Assembly (NCBI GenBank): GCA_000507305.1
Contig: DF239024.1
Location: 1 to 64,000 of the forward strand
DNA length: 64,000 nucleotides
Reading direction: 5' to 3'
Source of the DNA: Breviolum minutum Mf 1.05b.01
Lineage: Eukaryota > Sar > Dinophyceae > Suessiales > Symbiodiniaceae
Position numbers and translations under genes: made by a program. The notes beneath the pieces are model-generated. The model ran no database searches and was not told the origin of the DNA. It saw nothing but the letters and a program-made list of their open reading frames with translations. Shown here in pieces: positions 31,052 to 42,400 of the stretch (the stretch's first letter is position 1; each line of letters opens with the position of its first letter).

Positions 31052-31145
31052 ACGGATGAAACTACCCTTCACAGCCCTGAAGGAAAGTATTGTCTTCCAA
31101 GCATTCAGGGCCTCAGCGGGGAGCTGTTAAATCACCCAAGAATTT

Positions 31146-31265
31146 CAGATGCCTAAAATGGAGGGATTCTGAACCTTCAGGCTATTTTGGAGGGTGGATG
31201 TTCCCTTCCATAAGCCATATCCATACAGCTTGTGTAGGTGAGCATTCCTCCATTTGAGGTACCTG
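31146..31265. mobile_element. Introner-like TIR element, family M copy 2
   Basis: cagatgcctaaaatggaggg at the left and cctccatttgaggtacctg at the right. It is the first element after the intronless block. The donor GT is changed to AT. Confidence 0.75.
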
Positions 31266-31295
31266 AAATGTTTGGTGAAAAAACTTTGGAGGGGT

Positions 31296-31410
31296 GTAAC
31301 CTCCCTAAAAAATAACATGACTTCGCCCCTGAAAATCAATGGTTGGAAGACAATCCTTTCCCAATTGGGAAGGCTTATTTTTTTGGGGGGGGGCGAGCTG
31401 TAACTATAGG
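31296..31410 (+). mobile_element. Family E-like element, degraded
   Basis: taacctccctaaaaaataaca at the left, gttggaagacaatcctttccc in the core. The right end is lost in a G run. Confidence 0.45.
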
Positions 31411-31750
31411 AATGATGTAATCGCCAATTGTGGAAATGCCTGGAAATTCAGCAACCGGAAACAAACAACTAGGGCGCGATGTAGAGGTGGCTCGTATCTT
31501 CACCTGTTGATATCATATCTCATAGGACCCATGTATGATAAAAATTTACCCATTTTTGGAGGTGTAAGTGTACCACCACCCCGAAAAACAAAAAAACCCT
31601 AGAATTTTTCTTTTCAGAAAAATCACACAGCTCTTTCAAAAGGAAAGGTCATTTTCAACCCAAACCTTTCATCATTTTTTTTGGAGGCGGGGTTCCAGCA
31701 GTTCATTTTCCGGTGGGGGGTTCGCAACAAAAACCCTCCATGTTCCTTGC

Positions 31751-31853
31751 TGGGTGGTGGTTTCCAACATTTTATACGTTCATCCCTATTTGGGGAAGAT
31801 TTCCATTTTGACGAGCATATTTTTCAAATGGGGTTGGTTCAACCACCAACCAG
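31751..31853 (+). mobile_element. Introner-like element, family C copy 6
   Basis: tgggtggtggtttccaacat at the left and ttcaaccaccaaccag at the right. Confidence 0.8.
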
Positions 31854-31960
31854 CCTCCAAATGTTCCTTGGGGTTTTTTTTTGACGTCGTCAGGACTTAC
31901 TTCTCAGAGCGGCGCAGGACACCAGATGTGCTTTGGGTGCGTTTCCTTCAAGACGGATTC

Positions 31961-32052
31961 CCATGGGGACGAACGGCAAAATTTACCTACATTGAAGAGG
32001 TTGATGTTTTATGGTAAATGTAGGGAAAATATACGTTACATGGATGCTATGT
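31961..32052. mobile_element. Introner-like element, family I
   Basis: cccatggggacgaacggcaa..tttacctac at the left and gtagggaaaatatacgttacatggatg at the right. Confidence 0.6.
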
Positions 32053-32505
32053 TAGTAAGAGATTTCATATTTTTCTTCACAATAATTACCGATAATCACT
32101 TCCTCTTCCTCTTTCTTTGAAAATGACAGAAATTTCCCTTCCATTTGGTGAATGTAGGGAAATATACCAGTCCCATGGATCCTATGGGCTGTTTTCTTTG
32201 AAATGTCTGAAGTTGTTTGTCATGGTTTCTTCAAGATTCAAAATGGAAGTCGCAACATGTGGGGGTTTTGTGTATAGTCTGATTCTTTTCCTTGGATTGG
32301 TACCCGTTCATCCAACACATTTTAAGATTCGCTACAACTACAACATCTCTAAAACCAACAGGTCACTCCAAAAACAATAGGCCAGGCATGGCCACAGGCC
32401 CCCAAAAGACAGATTTTATCATCTCACCATCAATTTTCAGTGGCGAAACTGTATATGTTTCAGGGATGGTGAGGTGGTGCCGATTGTTGACCGTACAACT
32501 TAACG

Positions 32506-32641
32506 TACTTAGAGGTTCAGGATACTTAGTAACTGGTTATATGTAGGTTTATAACCCAAGTTAGGGGACAGAAAACCCACTTATAGAGGTTATAACCCTG
32601 GTTACTATGCACGTATCCTAAATATCCTGAACCTCTAATTA
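32506..32641. mobile_element. Introner-like TIR element, family A copy 4
   Basis: tacttagaggttcaggatac at the left and atatcctgaacctctaatta at the right. Confidence 0.85.
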
Positions 32642-32790
32642 GTGAAACCTTGCCCCAGTACGGCGACGTGGAAGAAGCGGCGACGTTGATCCAAAAAGGG
32701 TCCGGGAAACCCTGCCGAAACGGTGGTGGGTTTGAGATGGGGAGGATTTTCCCAGTCGGAATCGTTGGATGCATGTCGGAAATTATCATC

Positions 32791-32892
32791 TAGGTGTTGG
32801 CAACTCAAATCTTTTCATTTTCACCCCGAAAATTGGGGAAGATGAACCCATTTTGACTAATATTTTTCAAATGGGTTGAAACCACCAACTAG
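32791..32892 (+). mobile_element. Introner-like element, family C copy 7
   Basis: taggtgttggcaactcaaat at the left and ttgaaaccaccaactag at the right. Confidence 0.85.
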
Positions 32893-33025
32893 TCATTATG
32901 TTGAATCATAGAAAAGCCTATGAAGTTCGTTGCCAATTCACGATCTACTCGTACCTTTGTGGTAGAACTGCATGCTTTAATCGTTTTTTTTGTTGACAGC
33001 TTGTGTTCATTTTTCGTTGTTGCAG

Positions 33026-33161
33026 GGTTGATGGTTCAGAAATCCGGCCAACCAAATCAAGTTTAGACTTCATTGACTTCATGTATCCGGCTGAGTGAGC
33101 TGGAGCTATAAACTATCATCGATTATACTATTTTCCCATGGCATCTGAACTATCACTTCAT
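33026..33161. mobile_element. Family K-like element, right end degraded
   Basis: gttgatggttcagaaatccgg at the left. The right end is reduced to catctgaactatcac. Confidence 0.5.
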
Positions 33162-33187
33162 AAAGTATGTGCGGTTAATATGATCAT

Positions 33188-33304
33188 GACTGGTCAACCA
33201 ACCCCCCCCAGAAATAAGGGCTTCATAAGGCCTTATTTAAGGGAATCCTTATTTTTTCTTGGGGGGGGGGTGGTGGTACGTTACGTGGGGTAGGTTGACT
33301 AGCC
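33188..33304. mobile_element. Introner-like TIR element, family O copy 2
   Basis: tgactggtcaaccaaccccc at the left and ggggtaggttgactagcca at the right. It also has an internal inverted pair, ataagggcttc / aagggaatccttat. Confidence 0.75.
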
Positions 33305-33611
33305 AAAATATCAACATCAACAAAAAAAAAACGACAAGTGCATGAAATCTTAGTTTCGTTCACCCCCAAAAAAAGGGAGATGAATCACAAACCCTAGCTA
33401 CTCCATATGCTCCATGTATGGAATATCACATTTACCATAGATATCAAGCCCAAATGTAGGTAGAATATATTTCAGTGACGTTTCAAAAAAAAACATGGAT
33501 AGAAGAATTTCACCCCCAAATCAATGGGATGTGTCCTTGAATATGTGAAAGGTTGGTGAAATATTATGATTCATATACACAAAGAACATAGAATGAAAAA
33601 TGTTTAAAAGA

Positions 33612-33728
33612 TATCTCACCCGAAAACTAACATCGAACCCAAAAAATGGAGGTTTTGGAAGATGACTTTTCCTTTTCAAACCAGGTGATTTTCAATTTTC
33701 AGGTTCCATGTTAGTTTTCGGGAGGGGA
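33612..33728. mobile_element. Introner-like TIR element, family F, diverged ends
   Basis: tatctcacccgaaaactaac at the left and catgttagttttcgggagggg at the right. Confidence 0.65.
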
Positions 33729-33895
33729 AATCTCATGGATAGACCCCTCCTAAGATTTGGAAGATCTTTGACGAGGCATGCACGTCCGGAGCTGGCCAGG
33801 GGAATCTCAGGAAGTTTTTCGTTTTTTTGGGTGAAAAAATGGATGGGTGGAGTCGAAGGGGAGCACAAGCAGATGCAGCTACACATCAAAGTTTC

Positions 33896-33896
33896 N
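33896..33896. other. Ambiguous base (N)
   Basis: A single undetermined base next to caccaactag, a family C right-end remnant. Confidence 0.95.
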
Positions 33897-33943
33897 CCAC
33901 CAACTAGTAATGGTAAATATACCATATACCCATGCCATCTATG

Positions 33944-34031
33944 TATGGTATATTTACCTACATGTGGTTGTTTTGCAAAGGTAAAATCTGGTGAATTATA
34001 GGTAAATATACCATACATGGATCCTATGGGA
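33944..34031. mobile_element. Introner-like TIR element, family I
   Basis: gtatggtatatttacctaca at the left and ggtaaatataccatacatgg, atcctatggg at the right. A further family I half precedes it. Confidence 0.65.
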
Positions 34032-34523
34032 TATGGATTGTATGGGTGTGGGAGTGACACACCTTTTTGACAGACTCTTGAAATGGTTTCTAGAACAACA
34101 CTTCCCCCCCTGAAATTTGGAGAAGACGATCGGTCCGGAAAAGCAGCAGTTCTCGGTTGGGAATTCCCTTTAGGGAGGTTTCCCCAAAAAATTGAACTTC
34201 ATTCAGGTGTTTAGCTTATAGGAATTTGGCCAGGTTTATGGTAAAATTAACCTACATCTACCATAATTCCCCAAAATGAACTTCATTAATTCATGTTTTC
34301 GAATTATATTTTTTGCCAAGATCATTTTCCTCAGTGGATGAGCCGGCTATGAAATTCCAGGTGGTGTCAACTGAAAGATCCTAGGTTTTTGTTGTTCCTG
34401 CTTGAAAAAAAGCCAGTGATCTATTCAGGTGTAATACTGTTCCACTGATTATTTGAGGAAAAAATCCAAGAAATCGCTAATATGAATGTTCCTTTGCTGG
34501 TGGGGTTGAAGGGTTTGTAAGAA

Positions 34524-34635
34524 CATGGGTGTTTCCAAAAATAGGGGTCCCCCAAAATGGATGGTTTATAATGGAAAGTCCTTGTTAAAATGGATGATTT
34601 GGGGGGAAAAACCCCTATTTTTGGAAACACCCACA
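34524..34635 (+). mobile_element. Introner-like TIR element, family D copy 5
   Basis: catgggtgtttccaaaaatag at the left and tatttttggaaacacccac at the right. Core in + orientation. Confidence 0.85.
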
Positions 34636-34860
34636 TCCTCTCTGGCGGAGTCAGGCTTTGCTAAAGTATCAGATATTGTCTGACTCCGGGAAATTTTTCG
34701 GCCGAAATGGTGATTTATGAAGCCCACCATCATTCCCCTAAATAGGGTCTTTTTTTAGGGCCTTATAGTATCCCCAAATCCCCAAGCAAAGGTGGCTTTT
34801 TGGAGGGGATTTCCTAGCAGGAAATCAAATCATATTGGGATTTAAACTTGAATTTTGACC

Positions 34861-34972
34861 GACCCTCCCTGAAACTAACAGCTTGCACCTGAAAAATGGA
34901 TGGTTGGAATACGATCGTTTCCTTTTGGGGCCCGGCCTATTATCAGGTGCCATGTTAAACTTCCAGGGAGTA
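34861..34972 (+). mobile_element. Introner-like element, family E, between long direct repeats
   Basis: gaccctccctgaaactaaca at the left and ccatgttaaacttccagggagta at the right. About 23 bp (ggatttaaacttgaattttg and a few more) just before it recur right after it with small changes. Confidence 0.75.
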
Positions 34973-35019
34973 CTCGGATTTAAACTTTGAATTTTCACCT
35001 AATTTTTTGGTGCTTGTTG

Positions 35020-35136
35020 GAGTTCCAATTGCTTTGCCTGAAACTAACATGGCACCTCAAAATAGCCACCTGGAAAAGGAGATTCCTATTGGAAACCATC
35101 ATTTTTAGGCGCGAACTGTTAGTTTCAGGGAGTTGT
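35020..35136 (-). mobile_element. Introner-like element, family E, reverse core
   Basis: gcctgaaactaacatggcacc at the left and ctgttagtttcaggga at the right. The core is inverted relative to the neighbouring E copy. The outer tips are degraded. Confidence 0.6.
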
Positions 35137-35203
35137 AATCTCCATGAGGTCAATTGGAAGGGTTCGATTCTTCGGGATACCCTGATGGGCTTTCGCTGAG
35201 GCC

Positions 35204-35266
35204 ATGCCTCCCACGAATACGACTCCGTTGCATGCGGCCTGTCGCAGTGGTGATGTAGACATGGTG
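35204..35266 (+). CDS. Ankyrin-repeat exon (candidate first exon)
   Basis: The ATG at 35204 opens MPPTNTTPLHAACRSGDVDM. TTPLHAACRSGDVDMV is the ankyrin consensus (TPLHxAxxxGxxxxV). Ankyrin repeats bind partner proteins. The right edge is probably near gacatg|gtgtgg. It could start its own gene or be the first exon of the ubiquitin-like/protease gene 1.1 kb downstream. I cannot decide without a transcript. Confidence 0.5.
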
Positions 35267-35458
35267 TGGATACTCAGAAAAAAATGGGAGCTCAAAAAAA
35301 CGGGTGGATTGGGGGAAACCTCATCAGATAACAGGGTTCTATTTGGAGGGAATATTGATGATTGATTCCTGCTTGTTTGATGCAAACATGTCAGGGAGTG
35401 CATACCTTCATAGTGATGCTTCATGTCTAATCCTTTGCTTCCAGCTTCATATCTTTAC

Positions 35459-35557
35459 TAGTTGGTGGTTTCAAATGTTTTTTATTTTCACCCCTACCTG
35501 GGGATGATTCCCATTTTGACGAGCATATTTTTCAACTGGGTTGAAACCACCAACCAG
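35459..35557 (+). mobile_element. Introner-like element, family C copy 8
   Basis: tagttggtggtttcaaatgt at the left and ttgaaaccaccaaccag at the right. Confidence 0.85.
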
Positions 35558-36300
35558 TTTATGTTCAGCACTAGTGCTCATCATACCTTGCCAGTTTGCT
35601 GAACATAAGCTAATTTGTGTCGGTGCTTTTCAGAAGTTTGCTGCCGTCGCTTGCTTACTACCAGGGGTCATTCTGCATGTTTGACCCCTGGTTGGGAGGA
35701 TCAAACTTGAGGCCAAGATCTATCTTTTGGAAATTATAACGACCTCAACCCGGGTCACCTCAAATGGTGGGTGAATAAGGGAATCTTACCCAAAATGGCC
35801 GAAACATTCAGGGTAAGGATTTATAATCAATTGCCCAGAATCTATGGTAATTTTGAGGCATTTCTCTCATGAAGTTTGGGTCGGTGTCATCTATTGACCC
35901 CTGTACTGGTGAAGTCGCAGACTCTTCGTCCGGGCATGGGGGTTTTTGGGGACCCGTGAGGTCCCAATATACGGATCTAAACGGACATGGACTCGATGGG
36001 CATAGATATCTTCATCCATTTTGTTGCACCATTTTGGAGATAAGAATCATGTATTTACATGTATTTCTTATCAGAAGAAAGGATATCATAAATGTGATTT
36101 CTGATTTCACGTTCATTCTGTCAGGCAGCCGATGACTCTTTTTGGAACCAACCGTCAAGTGCTGCAAACTTCAACCGCCCCATTTGTTTTCAAATTTTGG
36201 GCTCAAAGCTGTTGCAAGCTGTCTCACTGTCCCTTTTCCATCCAATTCGAATCGATCCAAACAACATCAGTTTTTTGGGGGGCAAAAAAACAAAAAGCCC

Positions 36301-36440
36301 ATGCAGATCTTCATCAAGACCTACACTGGAAAACGTCCAGTGCTGGAAGTGGAACTCGACAGCTCTGTGAAAGATGTGAAGAAACAGGTCTGGGAGAAGG
36401 AAGGTATTCCACCTGAACAGCAGCTCTTATGGTTTGCTGG
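36301..36440 (+). CDS. USP gene exon: first half of ubiquitin-like domain 1
   Basis: Reads MQIFIKTYTGKRPVLEVELD, then SSVKDVKKQVWEKEGIPPEQ and QLLWFAGK, closely following ubiquitin (MQIF.KT.TGK, K..I..KEGIPP.QQ). It joins 36718 (QLLDDAQQL) through an intron with a GA donor (GCTGG|GAAGCT) and an AAG|GAAGC acceptor. GAAG occurs at both borders. Confidence 0.8.
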
Positions 36441-39400
36441 GAAGCTTGGCAAAGACATGATGGTCAACCCCCCAGAAGGAAATTGGTCTTCCAACCATCA
36501 TTTTTGCAGGAAACGTGTTAGTTTTCGTGGATGTAAATCTTCCAGATTTTCACCCGGATACAAAAAAAAATCTCAATTCACGGATTTCGAAAAACCTTCC
36601 ATTTTAAAAAGATGCTTTAACTTTAACAGTTGGTCGTTTTGTTTTGTGTGTGAAACTCCTGGTTTGTTTCCACGCCGCCATTTTTTGTTGCGTTTTTTTT
36701 TTTCGCGAAGCCTCAAGGAAGCAGCTGCTGGATGACGCACAGCAACTGTCCTTCTATGACATTCATAGCGAGGCGACGTTAGAACTGGAGCCTAGCCAAC
36801 GATCTCTCAGCACCTTGGTTGGGACGTCAAGACATGGGAGGATGTTTCCAAAAATAGGGGGAGAAACACCCCCAAAATGGATGGTGAAAATAATGGAAAA
36901 CCCTATATTTTAATGGATGATTTGGTGGGAAAACTCACTATTTTCGGAAACATCCACATGGATGTCATTGGATGTTTGGTTGGGTTTGTGAACGGATCAA
37001 TGGTGAACGGATCAGTGGGTTTTTCACCTACTTCTAAATGAGGTTGTTTGTTGAAGTTATAACCCACTGATCCTAATCTTTGATCCTAACTTCCTGGGAC
37101 ATCCAAGTGATACAGCTATGAGTTTTGTTTTCGGGCAAAAACTTGGGGGGGAAGGCAAAAGGATTCAATTTGTCTTAGTATATAGGAGATCAACACCCCT
37201 GGAAGATGACATATTGATACCAAAGAAGATTCTAAATGATGTATCCTGGAGCAAATGGATGGCATCTTATTGGTCCAGCAGGCCAATGAGGCAGGGATTT
37301 GGATCGAAAAAATCAAGCATTTCCCTGTCTAAATCTAACTACTGAACCAATGGAAGAAATTTTGCACCACTGTTTGGATGTATAAAACCTTGTAATGGGA
37401 TAAAGTACCAACCTCAATTGTGGCAGGATTTCAGCAATCAATCGTAGTACATGGTCATTTGGTGGTCCCATTGGTCAAGCTCTTCAAGTTTCAATGTGAA
37501 GCGCGGTTGTAAAAGAATCCAAGCAATCCATGCAAGTCTTACCCTGATCTGTTTCTTGGTACCATTTTTGGGCATGATGATGAATTATTCTTAGATATAA
37601 TTAGTAGATGACAACTGCAACTTACTGAATGACCTTTTTCCATTGAAGTGCGAATTCAACTGTGCATGATTTCTCAATCAAGATGCTTTCAAGATCTTTC
37701 GACTCTGCTGGAATTCCCCCCTGAAAAGTTCTCCCAGACACCCAACATACACACCTTCCGCACACCTCCCCCGAAGTAATATAAAAGCTGGGTGGTGGCA
37801 ACTGAAATATTTTTTTGGAATTTTCACCCCGAACCTTGGGGAATCATGGAATCCAATTTTGACGACTGTGCATTTTTTTCAGATGGGTTGGTTCAAAAAC
37901 CACTCAGCTCCATATATCAAAAGGTGCTAATACCTTTGGGGATATGGTTTCTTCAAAGGGTGGGAACCCAATAGTATGGAAATTCCAACGGGTTTTCACG
38001 GTGGAGTGGTGTTTTTTTTTCCGATGTTTTCACGTGGGTTTTTCCACTGTCTACATGTGTTTTGCAGTGTTGGGCTGACAAAATTCAATTGTTATGCAGT
38101 TGGCAACCTTTTTGTTGGATATATTTTTTTGAATGGCCCCCTCTAATGGCCTGGAAAGATCTGGAAAGCCCTTTTACCAAAAAAAAATTAGCCAAATCAC
38201 CTAAACTTTTCCTAAAAACCCCACCTTTCAAACCACCTTTCAAAGAAAAACAAAAAACAAACGGCTTCTTCTTCGGGAATCAATTGCCCATTGTCCCCTT
38301 CAGACGGCCGCGGCCCGCCTAAGGGATAACCGTGCAGCGACTCAGTGGAGGTAGTGACGAAATTGAGGCTCTATCGACTGACACCACGGCGGATTTGACG
38401 CTGGGGCCGGGAGGACGACGACGGTTGGTTGTTTTTTTTTAGAAAAAAAAAATCTTCAGCCACCGGGTAAAAGTTGCTCAAAAGGGTAGAAAAAATATAA
38501 AAATGAGGTTTTTTTCTCTACACCCTAGAAATCTAACATAGATACCAAAAAATGGCCACAAAATTTGAAGGAGTCACCTGGTCCAAACCATAATTTTGGG
38601 TATCCATGTTAATTTTCGGGGGTGTACCTGTTTGAATTGAAAGTGATGTTGAGAGGGGGGAAATTCTGAAGTGTCAGTGGGCAAAAATTCCAAGGTGATT
38701 GGGTTATTTCGCGGCGTGACTGGATTTTTAATGTCCATGTTGACCATGTTGACGTTTTGAATCTTTATCCCGAAACATGGGCCCAATTGGGTGTTTCCGA
38801 AAATAGGGGGACCCCAAAATGGACGATTTATAATGGAAATCACTATTAAAATGGATGATTTGGGGGTACCACCATTTTCGGAAACACCCAATTTGACTTT
38901 TGTATACTTTTGCAATATGTTTCAAAAGGGGCTTTTTGCTCAATCAACTACCACCATCTAGTACGTAGTGCAATCATATACCAGATATATGATGTGTTTT
39001 CCCTCCCAGGATACATTTTTATCTTTAGAGATTCAAAGTCTAAGCATTCACTTGCCACCAGCAACCTTGGATCACGAAAAGTTTGCAGGTACCCAAAAAT
39101 GCCGCCTTTTTCTGAGCCGGATTCAACTGGCTATTTTTGGGGATGGGTTTTCCCGTATCCATAAGCCACAAAAGCTTTTTTTTTGGGTGAGCATGAGCAT
39201 TCCTTCATGTTAAGGAACCTGAAGTGTTAGATGATGGGAGGGGGGCACCTCACTCTTCAGAAGTTTTCTCCATACCCACGAGCAAAGGTTGCCACGAAGA
39301 CTCCATGACAACCCCACTTTTCATTGGCGATCCTTCCAAAAAATCTAAGGAAAGAAAGGATCAGAAAATCCTTGAACATTCCAGAGGTGCAGTTGAAGGT

Positions 39401-42400
39401 TTTTTTTTGGCGGTTTTTTTTGAAAAAGTTGGGTGTTTAAGAAACTCTGCGGAATTGATAAAACCCAACTTGAAAGATATGTGGAAAAATCCAACTTGAA
39501 ACATACCAACTTGATGGAAGAAGTACCAAACGCACCACTTGGGATGTGAAAAAAACACTGTAAACAACGGGATCAACACCTATCAACTGGTTAGCAGGAG
39601 TTCTGAACCATCGACAGTATTTCTGTAAAAAGCTGATCCTTTACCCTCCCTGAAACCAACATAACCCCTAAAAATGGTGGTTTCCAATAAGAATCTCCTT
39701 TTCCAGGTGTCTATCTTCAGGGGCCATGTTAGTTTCAGGGAGGGTACATTATTTGTAAAATATGTGTGTTTTTTTTGTGGAAAATTTGTAGGTTTTTCAT
39801 AGTTAAGGTTTCTCTGATGCTTGGGACCCAGTGAGTTTCTCAAGTTGAATGGTGTAAGAAAGACATAAGGAATTTGAGGATTGGTTGATGCAGGTCCATG
39901 GTCAGTACACCATACTTACAAAAGGGGGTCAGATCTCAATAAGGTAAAGGGGAAAGATGAACCAAATGATTTGCATATGAACCAACATGAACAAAACTAC
40001 CATATGCAAGACACACAGACATGATATGTTGTTAGTATATAGTAATGCACACTTTACACATTATAGATATTGTACCTGTATTATGTATAAGAAGCATATT
40101 AAGTATACTGTATTTCATTGATACCACCTACCCGTATTTTTCAAACCTCCACCCATTCACATGTTCAAAATGCCCCCCCCAAAAAAAAACAACGGCATTT
40201 TAGGGACAATCCCTGGCGACGTCAACACAGGCAGATCAGAAGCTGGTTTTTCAAAATCATCTTTTGGAGGATCAGGCAAAACCCTTCGAAGTCCTTTGTG
40301 AATTCGAATATATCATTCAGTGCCTTGGCGCTTTTTTTTTCCAAAAAAAAAACGGACTTACACCCCTGAAGAATAACATAGAACCTGAAAATGATTGGTT
40401 GGAAGATGATTTTCCTCTTCCAGGGGTGTATTCTCAGGTTCCATGTTAATCTTCCGGGGTGTATGATATGCCCTGAAAAAGTTGGGTGCAAAATGCAAGG
40501 GTCCCCCATCTAAAAAAGGAAGTTTTTTAAAAAAAACAAGCATCATCCCATACATTTTTTCACTTCTCAGCTCACTCTGAGGAAAGCTCATTTGGAAAAT
40601 GTTTTCGGGTTGGGTTCAAAATTCTCTGAAAAAAAACCCAGTGAAAGCCGACATGTCTTCAGTTGGCTCACAAAATACCGGGCAACGCTTGGACCGTAAA
40701 GATGATGACTGATGGGAAGTGTGGGATCAATCTCCTTATGGGCCCACAGTTTCAGGTGCTATCTTAGTTGGGGGGTGTAGTGAAACAAAATATGAAAAAA
40801 AAACAACTTGATTTTTGGTTAAACCCCTTGAAAGGTAGGCTGAAATTGCCTTTACGAACAGAAACATTGTCTTCCAAGTCTTTTTGAGGGCGCAAATTTA
40901 TGCAATTGTTAGTTTTAGGGTAAATCACAAACAACTATGTAGAAATTCAAGTGTAAGAGTACCTTAGTTGTTTTATTTTTCTTTGTCGCAACTTCTAACT
41001 CTTGGCAAATTGCAAGTATACCTTTTTTTGATTGTGATTTTTGTTGTGTATTAACTTCCCTTGGACCCCAAAACCATGAAAAATGAAGGTTTTACACCCC
41101 AAAATATGGGTTATAACCCCTAAAAATGAAGGTTGTGGGTTCCCATGGTTGGCATTTTCTTTTCTTTTGTCGCAACTTGGCCAACAAAAAATTGAGGCTG
41201 TGCATTACTCGCACCGTGATCTTGGAGATCAAAACGCTGGCCGGCAGCCTTGGTTCGTTCACTATGAATGTGGGTGATTCTCTTGAAACTTTGGTTGAAA
41301 TTATTGCACCCCCGAAAACTAACATGGTTCACCTGAAAATGCTGGTTTCCAAAGCCGGAATCTCCTCTTCCAGCGGTTTCATTTTCAGGTTCCATGTTAG
41401 TTTTCCGGGGTGTAAACAGGACGGTAATAAGGCTGTATTTCCTGGGAGAGGGTGGCAGGTGGCATTGGTTCTGGGGCCTTTTTGGAGTTTGATGTTGGTT
41501 TAGGGGATGGTAAACCTCGGTTTCAACCCCTGTTTTTTTTTTAGGAAAGGCGGCTGTGAAAATCAAAGATATAAGGTAAATTGGAAAAAAAGACAGATCA
41601 GACATGTTGGTTTAGCTGAAGTTTTTTTTCGTGGTGTTCCACCAGTAAGCAGCTGTGGATGATGAACCATTATTGATGGTTGTTGTTGGGGCCCGTTTGT
41701 GGGTTTTTTCAACTACCAACCAACCTCCCGGATCTGAGGGGACAACCCCACCCACCATTGGCGTCCGTTAAGCTGCGCCAACCTAAGGGGAGGCTAAAGG
41801 ACATCATTCAAGAACAGCATGGGATCGCTGAAGATAGGCAACTCCTTTGCTATAAAGGTACGTTTCGGTGGGCGGGGTGGGTTGGATTTGTGGCAAACTT
41901 TCGCAGATTTGTTTCAAATCAGAAATTGAACCGAACACACACAGTTAGGGGCCCAATTCTTTGCCCCATTTTTTTGGGGGAAATTTCAGATGCAACCAAC
42001 CATTGAGTTTTTCAGGTGGGGAACTCGCGGCCTGCGCGTTTCAGAGAGGGTATTTGCTTTTTTTTCTCCAATTTTGGACAATCTCCAGTTGAAAATTCCA
42101 GTTGTGACAGCTCGTCACATCCATATTCAAGCAAGTGAGATAGAAAAGATATTTAGTCAAAGCGCCATGTTCACTGGGCCAGATCAGGACAAACATCGGG
42201 TTTTCTGTCATAAAAAAGAGAGTTTTCGGGTATATCATTTTGCATATGGGGGTTTCCTAAAATGGTGGTACCCCCAAAACACCCGCAAATGGTCATTTCT
42301 AGTAGGAAAACCAATAGTTGTTGGGTACCACCAATTAAGGAAACCCCCATACGAATACATCCCAAGCAGCATGGAAACTGTGTCTTCAACTTCTCCACAT

